From assembly GCA_041690535.1 (NCBI GenBank), contig JAWLHA010000119.1, forward strand, positions 1 through 7,064: a stretch of 7,064 bases of DNA, written 5' to 3'. Under the pieces are notes generated by a model. It worked only from the letters and a program-made list of their open reading frames with translations, searched no databases and was not told where the DNA came from. This DNA is from JAWLHA01 sp041690535 (GTDB taxonomy: Bacteria; Pseudomonadota; Gammaproteobacteria; Thiohalomonadales; Thiohalomonadaceae). Shown one piece after another: positions 1 to 5,274 of the stretch; the first letter of the stretch is position 1, and every line of letters begins with the position of its first letter. A program made the position numbers and the translations under genes.

Positions 1-95
1 TCATCTTCCATCCATGTACGCTCGACGGCCGCAGCCGCTCCGGGCATCCTTGCCCTCCCGCGGCATAAGTGCGTCCTTGCACAAATCCATGCGGC
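1..95 (-). repeat. Cluster of small hairpins with ANGGA loops; possible dispersed repeat or CsrA-binding RNA fragment
   Basis: Read on the minus strand, this stretch holds five ANGGA motifs (plus-strand TCCNT at 7-11, 11-15, 47-51, 74-78 and 86-90). Two sit exactly in the six-base loops of perfect 4-bp hairpins: GTGC-AAGGAC-GCAC (82 to 69) and GGGC-AAGGAT-GCCC (55 to 42). A third lies in GTACATGGATG near the window edge. CsrA/RsmA proteins are known to bind ANGGA in hairpin loops, and CsrB/RsmZ-type sponge RNAs carry many such hairpins. The layout also resembles noncoding repeats I recall from other gammaproteobacteria. I see no open frame with protein character here. The stems are short and the left end is cut by the window, so a CsrA link is inference. 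Confidence 0.35.
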
Positions 96-129
96 CGACG
101 ACCTGCTTTCAAGGACTTACATCGCTTTT

Positions 130-149
130 GGGTAAGTATGCGTTTACCC
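130..149. promoter_or_regulatory. Short inverted repeat upstream of cysC
   Basis: GGGTAA (130-135) and TTACCC (144-149) form a perfect 6-bp inverted repeat around an 8-base spacer, 85 bp before the cysC start codon. It could be an operator or a small hairpin in the leader. No convincing sigma-70 promoter stands out nearby. TATATT at 192-197 could be a -10 box but has no good -35 at normal spacing. The function is unknown. Confidence 0.2.
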
Positions 150-225
150 TGCAGTACTATCCAGAAATAAGCGGCAACAGGAATTCCAGGCTATATTTTC
201 TCCAAGAATTCACGGCCGGCTGGGC

Positions 226-230
226 GGAGG
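226..230 (+). promoter_or_regulatory. Ribosome binding site of cysC
   Basis: GGAGG lies 4 bases before the ATG at 235. The spacing is short but the match is strong. It favours this ATG over the in-frame internal ATG at codon 18, which has no comparable Shine-Dalgarno sequence. Confidence 0.7.
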
Positions 231-234
231 AAAT

Positions 235-852
235 ATGGGTGAGGAACAAAGGAATGTGGTATGGCACCAGCCGACGGTGACGCGCATGCGGCGTGAAGAC
301 CACCGCAGCCATAAGAGCCTTGTCCTGTGGTTCACGGGGTTGTCGGGCGCAGGCAAATCCACCCTGGCCCACGCAGTCGAAGAGCGCCTCTTCTCCCGTG
401 GCTGTGCCACCTACGTACTCGATGGGGACAACGTTCGCCATGGCCTCTGCGACGATCTCGGGTTCTCCGCCGAAGAACGCACCGAAAACATCCGTCGCAT
501 CGGCCAAGTGGCCAAGCTCTTCGTTGACGCCGGGGTGATCTGCCTCACTGCATTCATCTCTCCGTTTCGCAGTGACAGGCAGGGGGTGAGGGATTTGATG
601 CCCGGGGATTTCGCGGAGATTTACTGCCGCTGTTCCCTGGACGTCTGTGAAGCCCGCGACGTGAAGGGACTCTACAAGAAAGCACGCCGCGGCGAAATCC
701 GGGACTTCACGGGAATATCATCCCCGTACGAGGCCCCGAACGCACCGGAGCTCATCGTCGACACCGACAGCTGCACGCTCGAAGAGAGTGTCGACGAGGT
801 GATGTGGCTCCTGCATCAGCGCGGTGTCCTGAAAATGCCGGTGACGTTCTGA
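235..852 (+). CDS. cysC: Adenylylsulfate (APS) kinase CysC
   Basis: This cytoplasmic enzyme phosphorylates adenosine 5'-phosphosulfate with ATP to give PAPS, the activated sulfate used for reductive assimilation or sulfotransfer. The 205-residue product matches the usual bacterial CysC length of about 200. Visible motifs are the P-loop GLSGAGKS (residues 35-42), the APS-binding stretch DGDNVRHGLCDDLGFS (63-78), ERTENIRR (81-88), and FISPFR with Ser109 at the position of the E. coli phosphoserine. The lid DVKGLYKKARRGEI (142-155) and FTGISSPYEAP follow. The start is fixed by GGAGG just upstream. It stands alone: no cysD, cysN or other sulfate gene lies within the window, so its pathway partners must be elsewhere. 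The first 25 or so residues are a variable N-terminal extension typical of the family. No clear terminator follows; the first structured element downstream is the REP at 927. All key residues are intact. Confidence 0.96.
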   Translation: MGEEQRNVVWHQPTVTRMRREDHRSHKSLVLWFTGLSGAGKSTLAHAVEERLFSRGCATYVLDGDNVRHGLCDDLGFSAEERTENIRRIGQVAKLFVDAGVICLTAFISPFRSDRQGVRDLMPGDFAEIYCRCSLDVCEARDVKGLYKKARRGEIRDFTGISSPYEAPNAPELIVDTDSCTLEESVDEVMWLLHQRGVLKMPVTF

Positions 853-926
853 CAAGTGGATTACGGGCGGAGAATGGCCAGGGTGGCGGTGTTTCGCTAA
901 GCTTAACCCCGCATCGACACAAACTC

Positions 927-1082
927 GTAGGGTGGATAAGCGAAGCGCATCCACCAAACAGCTATTCACCCCCGAGAACGCAAACGCATTGTAGGGTGGA
1001 TAAGCGAAGCGCATCCACCAAACAGCTATTCACCCCCGCAACGAGAACGGATTGTAGGGTGGATAAGCGCAGCGCATCCACC
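927..1082 (+). repeat. Tandem array of three REP palindromes (REP1-3)
   Basis: Three 29-bp REPs lie at 927-955, 991-1019 and 1054-1082, all in plus orientation with a period of 63-64 bp. Each has a GTAG head, then stem arm GGTGGAT, a bulged AA, inner arm GCG, a triloop, inner arm CGC and outer arm ATCCACC. The triloop is AAG in the first two and CAG in the third. Linkers of 35 and 34 bp begin AAACAGCTATTCACCCCCG and end in a CATT or GGATT just before the next GTAG. A GTAG head with a bulged hairpin is the hallmark of REP sequences recognised by RAYT proteins. The last REP ends 9 bp beyond the stop codon of the convergent RAYT gene and could act as a 3' end or attenuator structure for it. Confidence 0.9.
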
Positions 1083-1091
1083 AACCACCTC

Positions 1092-1610
1092 TCACTCCAA
1101 ATCCATGCCCTCAATCCCCCGAGGCGGCCTACTGCCCCAATCCGGTTCATACCATCCCTTCGCCACCGCACCACGGAATGACGACCACAACCAATCGCCT
1201 GGTCGCCCCACCAAACCATGCTTCACCGGGTTGTAATGAACGTAATCCATGTGGTTACGCCAATCCTGCTCATCGCGTATGAGGTGTTCCCAAAAACGCC
1301 GTTGCCAAACGGGGCGCTCGCCCCGGTCATTGATACGGCGGTCGATCCGTGCTGATGCATGTTTCTTTATCTCGCGCCATCGCCCGGAGTAATCCGCATC
1401 GCACTCAGGTAGCCGCCAAACACAATGAATGTGATCCGGCAGAACCACGATTGCGTCGATCAAAAACGGCCGTTTTAACATCACCGCGCGAAATGCCTCG
1501 CGCAACACCGCAACGCGTGTTTCGTTTGTGAAGATGGGAATTCGTCGATGGGTTACAACCGTGAAGAAGTAGACACCGCCGTGGAAGACGGCTCTGCGGT
1601 AATCGCTCAT
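1092..1610 (-). CDS. REP-associated tyrosine transposase (RAYT, Y1_Tnp / IS200-like family)
   Basis: This is a single-strand DNA endonuclease/transposase of the HUH-Y1 type that cleaves and rejoins REP palindromes and is thought to spread them in genomes. The 172-residue product has the family core: FFTVVTHRRIPIF (15-27), the metal-binding HUH-type motif PDHIHCVW (58-65) with H60 and H62, the conserved WQRRFWEHLIRDE (102-114), and DYVHYNPVKHGLV (122-134). By family alignment Y123 is the likely catalytic tyrosine, with Y126 as the alternative. The start is the ATG at 1610, preceded by AAGGAG on the minus strand. The open frame continues upstream but enters repeat sequence and the N gap, so that part is not coding. 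Cognate-looking REPs lie just downstream (REP1-3) and upstream (beyond the gap), in inverted orientation relative to each other, as in described REPtrons. The gene looks full length and undamaged. Activity cannot be judged. Confidence 0.93.
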   Translation of the reverse strand: MSDYRRAVFHGGVYFFTVVTHRRIPIFTNETRVAVLREAFRAVMLKRPFLIDAIVVLPDHIHCVWRLPECDADYSGRWREIKKHASARIDRRINDRGERPVWQRRFWEHLIRDEQDWRNHMDYVHYNPVKHGLVGRPGDWLWSSFRGAVAKGWYEPDWGSRPPRGIEGMDLE

Positions 1611-1622
1611 TGTTAGTTGCCA

Positions 1623-1628
1623 CTCCTT
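1623..1628 (-). promoter_or_regulatory. Shine-Dalgarno-like sequence of the RAYT gene
   Basis: AAGGAG reads on the minus strand 12 bases before the ATG at 1610. The distance is longer than usual, which may mean weak translation. No alternative in-frame start codon lies closer to it. The repeat block or gap begins 16 bp further upstream, so the promoter must lie in repeat sequence or in the gap. Confidence 0.5.
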
Positions 1629-1644
1629 GGCTTTGTTTTTCTGG

Positions 1645-1744
1645 NNNNNNNNNNNNNNNNNNNNNNNNNNNNNNNNNNNNNNNNNNNNNNNNNNNNNNNN
1701 NNNNNNNNNNNNNNNNNNNNNNNNNNNNNNNNNNNNNNNNNNNN
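1645..1744. other. Assembly gap (exactly 100 N)
   Basis: A run of exactly 100 N is the conventional placeholder for a gap of unknown length. The bases before it (GTTTTTCTGG, 1635-1644) and after it (TGGATGCGCTGCGC, 1745 on) join to give the same junction seen at 1910-1934 and 2096-2120, apart from one T. The break therefore falls at a repeat-unit boundary. The true content may be nothing or one or more extra repeat units. Confidence 0.97.
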
Positions 1745-1918
1745 TGGATGCGCTGCGCTTATCCACCCTACAGAAATCATGCACGGATTGGGGTTGGCAA
1801 GCGAAGTGCATCCACCAAACCAGCTATCCACCCCGAATCGAGAACGGATGGTAGTTTTTCTGTAAGCGCCAAATTAACTGGGGTTAACTGGGGTTAATTG
1901 GACGCTTACGTTTTTTCT
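1745..1918. repeat. Composite repeat unit 1 (inverted REP, diverged REP, palindrome)
   Basis: In order, the unit holds a REP in minus orientation (1745-1771, first two bases lost in the gap, CAG loop), a spacer AGAAATCATGCACGGATT, and a diverged plus-orientation REP (1790-1816). The diverged copy has lost the GTAG head but keeps AAGCGAAG and the ATCCACC arm. Next comes a linker related to the standard 34-bp one and ending in GGTAG. The palindromic insert at 1862-1909, flanked by GTTTTTCT-like repeats, completes the unit. It recurs 176 bp later as unit 2. Confidence 0.88.
1862..1909. mobile_element. 48-bp palindromic MITE-like insert, copy 1 (GTAAGCG ends)
   Basis: The arms GTAAGCGCCAAATTAA (1862-1877) and TTAATTGGACGCTTAC (1894-1909) are inverted repeats with two mismatches. 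The 16-base loop is made of two CTGGGG units separated by TTAA. Flanking direct repeats are GTTTTTCT (1854-1861) and GTTTTTTCT (1910-1918), which differ by one T. Ends beginning GTAAGCG with an 8-bp target duplication are typical of IS66-family elements, so this may be a tiny non-autonomous relative. That family link is inference. On the plus strand the stem is followed by six T, so it could also act as a rho-independent terminator. Confidence 0.55.
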
Positions 1919-2104
1919 GGTGGATGCGCTGCGCTTATCCACCCTACAGAAATCATGCACGGATTGGGGTTGGCAAGCGAAGTGCATCCACCAAACCAGC
2001 TATCCACCCCGAATCGAGAGCGGATGGTAGTTTTTCTGTAAGCGCCCAATTAACTGGGGCTAACTGGGGCTAACTGGGGTTAATTGGGCGCTTACGTTTT
2101 TTCT
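1919..2104. repeat. Composite repeat unit 2 (186 bp)
   Basis: This is a second copy of unit 1 with the same order: minus REP with CAG loop (1919-1947), diverged plus REP (1966-1992), linker, GTTTTTCT (2030-2037), palindrome (2038-2095), GTTTTTTCT (2096-2104). It is longer than the 176-bp unit 1 by exactly one 10-bp loop unit. A handful of substitutions separate the copies, mostly in the palindrome. Both copies share the extra T in the right-hand flank, so the insertion came before the duplication. Confidence 0.9.
2038..2095. mobile_element. 58-bp palindromic MITE-like insert, copy 2 (perfect 16-bp arms)
   Basis: The arms GTAAGCGCCCAATTAA (2038-2053) and TTAATTGGGCGCTTAC (2080-2095) are perfectly complementary. 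The 26-base loop has three CTGGGG units separated by CTAA. Direct repeats GTTTTTCT and GTTTTTTCT flank it at 2030-2037 and 2096-2104. Four G runs on the plus strand (GGGG, GGGG, GGGG, GGG), each separated by six bases, also fit a G-quadruplex pattern, which copy 1 lacks. Six T follow the stem on the plus strand. Confidence 0.6.
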
Positions 2105-2178
2105 GGTGGATGCGCTGCGCTTATCCACCCTACAGAAATCATGCGCGGATTGGGGTTGGCAAGCGAAGCGCATCCACC
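2105..2178. repeat. Truncated composite unit 3: inverted REP plus diverged REP
   Basis: A minus REP (2105-2133, CAG loop) and a plus REP derivative (2152-2178) repeat the first part of units 1 and 2, but the palindromic insert is absent. The REP derivative carries AAGCGAAGCGCATCC as in intact REPs, whereas units 1 and 2 have GAAGTGCATCC. It is thus a hybrid of the diverged left half and a standard right half, perhaps made by gene conversion or recombination with the neighbouring array. Confidence 0.85.
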
Positions 2179-2181
2179 AAA

Positions 2182-2213
2182 CTATTCACCCCCGCAACTA
2201 TTCACCCCCGCAA
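2182..2213. repeat. 16-bp tandem duplication in a REP linker
   Basis: CTATTCACCCCCGCAA occurs twice back to back (2182-2197 and 2198-2213). The standard linker has it once. This looks like a replication-slippage product inside the linker between REP9 and REP10. Confidence 0.9.
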
Positions 2214-2225
2214 CGAGATCGGATT

Positions 2226-2317
2226 GTAGGGTGGATAAGCGAAGCGCATCCACCAAACAGCTATTCACCCCCGCAACGAGAACGGATTGTAGGATGGATA
2301 AGCGCAGCGCATCCACC
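2226..2317 (+). repeat. Tandem pair of REPs next to uvrA (REP10-11)
   Basis: REPs lie at 2226-2254 (AAG loop) and 2289-2317 (CAG loop; head and arm read GTAGGATGGAT, one change that mispairs a stem base). The 34-bp linker is identical to the one at 1020-1053. The whole 92 bp matches 991-1082 with one mismatch. The array ends 7 bp before the uvrA stop codon complement, so transcripts from uvrA run straight into it. It may serve as the uvrA 3' end or terminator; no other terminator is visible there. Confidence 0.92.
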
Positions 2318-2324
2318 AAACTCA

Positions 2325-5174
2325 CTACCCCGCAACCCGCTTCCCCGGCCCACCCTTGCCGAGCATGGGCTTCAAAAACCGCCCCGTGTGCGACTCGGGC
2401 GTGGCGGCGATGGCCTCGGGGGTACCGGTGGCCACAATGGTGCCGCCGCCATTGCCGCCTTCGGGGCCGAGATCGATGATCCAATCCGCGGTCTTGATCA
2501 CATCCAGATTGTGCTCGATCACCACAATGGTATTGCCATGATCGCGCAGGCGGTGCAACACCTCCAGCAACTGCTCGATATCGTAGAAGTGCAGCCCGGT
2601 GGTGGGCTCATCCAGGATATACAGCGTGTTGCCCGTATCGCGCTTGGACAGCTCCCGGGCCAGCTTCACCCGCTGCGCCTCACCGCCGGAGAGGGTGGTG
2701 GCGGCCTGTCCCAACTTTATATAGCTGAGCCCCACGTCCATCAGCGTCTGCAGCTTGCGCGCCACCACCGGCACCGGATCGAAATACTGCCGGGCCTCCT
2801 CCACAGTCAGCTCCAGCACCTCATAGATACTGAGCCCCTTATAGCGGACCTCCAGCGTCTCGCGGTTGTACCGCTTCCCCTTGCACACGTCACAGGGCAC
2901 ATAGATATCCGGCAGAAAATGCATCTCCACCTTGATGAGCCCATCGCCCTGGCAGGCCTCGCACCGCCCCCCTTTCACATTGAAGCTGAAGCGCCCCGGG
3001 CCGTAGCCGCGGGCGCGCGCCTCCGGGGTGGCGGCAAACAACTCGCGAATGGGGGTAAACAGCCCCGTGTAGGTGGCCGGGTTGGAGCGGGGCGTGCGGC
3101 CGATGGGGCTCTGGTCGATGTCCACCACCTTGTCGAACTGCTCCAGCCCCACGATCTCCGCACAGGGGGCGGGGTCCTCGCCGCTGCCGTTCAGGGCGAC
3201 CGCGGCGTGGCGATAGAGGGTGTCGTTGATGAGGGTGGACTTGCCCGAGCCGGAGACCCCGGTCACCACCGTCATCACCCCCACGGGGAGATCCACATTC
3301 ACCCCCTTGAGGTTGTTGCCGCTGGCCCCCCGGATCTTCAACTGCCGTTTGGGATCGGGCGCCATGCGCGCCTCCGGCACCGCGATCCGCCGCCTGCCCC
3401 CCAAATACTGCCCCGTGAGCGAATCCTTGTTGGCGATCACCTGTTTGGGCGTGCCCTGGGCCACGATGCGCCCGCCGTGGGCGCCGGCGCCGGGGCCGAT
3501 GTCCACCACATAGTCGGCATGGCGGATGGCATCCTCGTCATGCTCCACCACGATCACCGTGTTGCCCAGGTCGCGCAGGCGGAACAGCGTCTCCAGCAGC
3601 CGCTCGTTATCCCGCTGGTGCAGCCCGATGGAGGGCTCATCGAGGATGTACATCACCCCCACCAGCCCGGCCCCGATCTGGCTGGCCAAGCGGATGCGCT
3701 GCGCCTCCCCGCCCGAGAGGGTATCGGCGCTGCGCTCCAGGGTGAGGTAGTCCAGCCCCACGTTCACCAAAAACGTCAGCCGGTCGGTGATCTCGCGGAC
3801 GATCTTCACCGCGATCTCCCCCCGCCACCCCGGCAGCGTCAACGCACCGAAGAACTCCTGTGCCCTACCCACCGGCATGCGGGCGATCTCCGGCAAACTC
3901 CGCTCCGCCACAAAGACATTGCGGGCGGCCTGATTCAGGCGGGTGCCGCCGCAGTCGGGGCAGGGCTGCTGGCTCAGGTACTTGGCCAGCTCCTCCCGCA
4001 CCGGGCTGGAGTCGGTCTCCCGGTAACGCCGCTGCATGTTGGGGATCACCCCCTCGAAGGGCATCACCTTTACCCGGGGGCGGCCCCGATCCATTTGGAA
4101 GCGGACCTCGATCTCCTCCTCCCCACTGCCGTAGAGGATGAGCTCCCGAATCTTCTTCGGCAGCTTCTCAAACGGCTTGTCCAAATCAAACCCATAGTGG
4201 GCCGCCAGCGACTTCAAAAGCTGGAAGTAGTACGCGTTGCGCCGGTCCCACCCCCGCACCGCCCCTTCGGAGAGGCCCAGCTCCGGGTGGGCCACCACCC
4301 GGGCGGGATCGAAAAACTGCCGGTTCCCCAACCCGTCGCAGGTGGGGCAGGCCCCCGCCGGGTTGTTAAAGGAGAAGAGGCGCGGCTCCAGCTCGGTGAG
4401 TGAATACCCGCAAACCGGGCAGGCGAAGCGGGCCGAGAAGGTCATGTCCTCCCGCCCCCCCTCCATGAAGGCCACCCGCGCCAGCCCCTCGGAGAGGCGC
4501 ACGGCGGTCTCGAAGGAGTCGGCCAGGCGCTGTTTCAGATCCTCGCGCACCTTGAAACGGTCGATCACCACCTCCACCGTGTGCTTCTTGCGCAGCGCCA
4601 GCTTGGGCGGCTGGTCCAGCTCGATCACCTCCCCATTGACCCGGGCACGGATATACCCCTGGGCCCGCAGCTCCTCAAACAGCTGCACGTGCTCCCCCTT
4701 GCGGTCCTGCACCACCGGGGCGAGGAGCATCAGTTTGGTCCCCTCGGGCAGGGCCAGCACCTGGTCCACCATCTGGCTGATGGTCTGGGCCTCCAGCACG
4801 ATGCCGTGCTCGGGACAACGGGGCTCTCCGGCACGGGCATACAGCAGGCGGAGGTAATCGTAGATCTCGGTGACCGTCCCCACGGTGGAGCGGGGATTGT
4901 GGGAGGTGGACTTCTGCTCGATGGAGATGGCGGGCGAAAGGCCTTCTATATGATCCACATCCGGCTTCTCCATCATGGAGAGGAACTGCCGGGCGTAGGC
5001 CGACAACGACTCCACATAGCGGCGTTGCCCTTCGGCGTAGATGGTGTCGAAGGCGAGGGAGGATTTGCCGGAACCGGAGAGGCCGGTGAAGACAATCAGC
5101 TTGTCTCGGGGGAGGTCGAGATCGATGTTCTGCAGATTGTGGGTCCGCGCACCCCGAATCCGAATGGTATCCAT
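2325..5174 (-). CDS. uvrA: Excinuclease ABC subunit A (UvrA)
   Basis: UvrA is the DNA damage sensor of nucleotide excision repair. It is a dimeric, zinc-containing ATPase that loads UvrB on lesions in the cytoplasm. The 949-residue product matches the family (E. coli 940). From the ATG: Walker A GLSGSGKS (31-38); first zinc module C252/C255/C276/C279; first ABC signature LSGGEAQR (486-493) with Walker B ILDEP (510-514); second Walker A GVSGSGKST (639-647); second zinc module C738/C741/C761/C764; second signature LSGGEAQR (828-835) with ILDEP (853-857). All are intact. I prefer the ATG at 5174, which has GGCGGA 7 bases upstream and gives the classic MDTIRIRGARTHNL start. A TTG at 5189 would add five residues but has a poor ribosome site. 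No CTGT-N8-ACAG LexA box is seen upstream, so SOS control of the E. coli type is not supported. The gene runs divergently from the MFS gene. Confidence 0.98.
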   Translation of the reverse strand: MDTIRIRGARTHNLQNIDLDLPRDKLIVFTGLSGSGKSSLAFDTIYAEGQRRYVESLSAYARQFLSMMEKPDVDHIEGLSPAISIEQKSTSHNPRSTVGTVTEIYDYLRLLYARAGEPRCPEHGIVLEAQTISQMVDQVLALPEGTKLMLLAPVVQDRKGEHVQLFEELRAQGYIRARVNGEVIELDQPPKLALRKKHTVEVVIDRFKVREDLKQRLADSFETAVRLSEGLARVAFMEGGREDMTFSARFACPVCGYSLTELEPRLFSFNNPAGACPTCDGLGNRQFFDPARVVAHPELGLSEGAVRGWDRRNAYYFQLLKSLAAHYGFDLDKPFEKLPKKIRELILYGSGEEEIEVRFQMDRGRPRVKVMPFEGVIPNMQRRYRETDSSPVREELAKYLSQQPCPDCGGTRLNQAARNVFVAERSLPEIARMPVGRAQEFFGALTLPGWRGEIAVKIVREITDRLTFLVNVGLDYLTLERSADTLSGGEAQRIRLASQIGAGLVGVMYILDEPSIGLHQRDNERLLETLFRLRDLGNTVIVVEHDEDAIRHADYVVDIGPGAGAHGGRIVAQGTPKQVIANKDSLTGQYLGGRRRIAVPEARMAPDPKRQLKIRGASGNNLKGVNVDLPVGVMTVVTGVSGSGKSTLINDTLYRHAAVALNGSGEDPAPCAEIVGLEQFDKVVDIDQSPIGRTPRSNPATYTGLFTPIRELFAATPEARARGYGPGRFSFNVKGGRCEACQGDGLIKVEMHFLPDIYVPCDVCKGKRYNRETLEVRYKGLSIYEVLELTVEEARQYFDPVPVVARKLQTLMDVGLSYIKLGQAATTLSGGEAQRVKLARELSKRDTGNTLYILDEPTTGLHFYDIEQLLEVLHRLRDHGNTIVVIEHNLDVIKTADWIIDLGPEGGNGGGTIVATGTPEAIAATPESHTGRFLKPMLGKGGPGKRVAG

Positions 5175-5181
5175 GCTGTTT

Positions 5182-5187
5182 TCCGCC
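5182..5187 (-). promoter_or_regulatory. Ribosome binding site that decides the uvrA start
   Basis: GGCGGA on the minus strand lies 7 bases before the ATG at 5174. It overlaps the alternative TTG codon at 5189-5187, which makes the TTG an unlikely start. Confidence 0.55.
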
Positions 5188-5203
5188 AAGAATCGAACCT
5201 GCT

Positions 5204-5233
5204 AATATACGCCGCCTTATTCGAACGACGCAA
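5204..5233 (-). promoter_or_regulatory. Candidate uvrA promoter
   Basis: On the minus strand TTGCGT (5233-5228) and TATATT (5209-5204) are 18 bp apart and could be -35 and -10 boxes. The -10 is reasonable and the -35 weak. It lies in the 100-bp region between the divergent uvrA and MFS genes, so promoters for both must share this space. Confidence 0.3.
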
Positions 5234-5274
5234 AACCCCTTGTGCATCAAAGGGATTAGACCACGGGAAGCCTA

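Noticed and set aside
927..1082. CRISPR array
   Set aside because: The 29-bp repeats look superficially like it, but the spacers are near-identical to each other, the repeats occur in both orientations and no cas genes are present. A REP array explains it.
804..1181. Open frames containing VDKRSAS or GWISEAHPPN repeats (also near 2084-2479 and 6576-6915)
   Set aside because: These peptides are direct translations of the REP palindrome and recur in every frame and array. They are not proteins.
1611..1811. N-terminal extension of the RAYT through the gap
   Set aside because: The upstream frame runs through N bases and REP sequence. The ATG at 1610 with AAGGAG upstream gives a full-length family member.
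2106..4403. Long open frame of 765 codons on the plus strand
   Set aside because: It lies antisense to uvrA, starts in REP sequence and has a composition full of His, Pro, Gly and Leu typical of a GC-rich shadow frame. The minus-strand uvrA carries every family motif.
5175..5189. TTG start for uvrA adding five residues
   Set aside because: The ATG at 5174 has a better ribosome site at good spacing and matches the usual UvrA N terminus.
5175..5274. LexA (SOS) box between uvrA and the MFS gene
   Set aside because: No CTGT-N8-ACAG or close variant is found on either strand, although E. coli uvrA has one.
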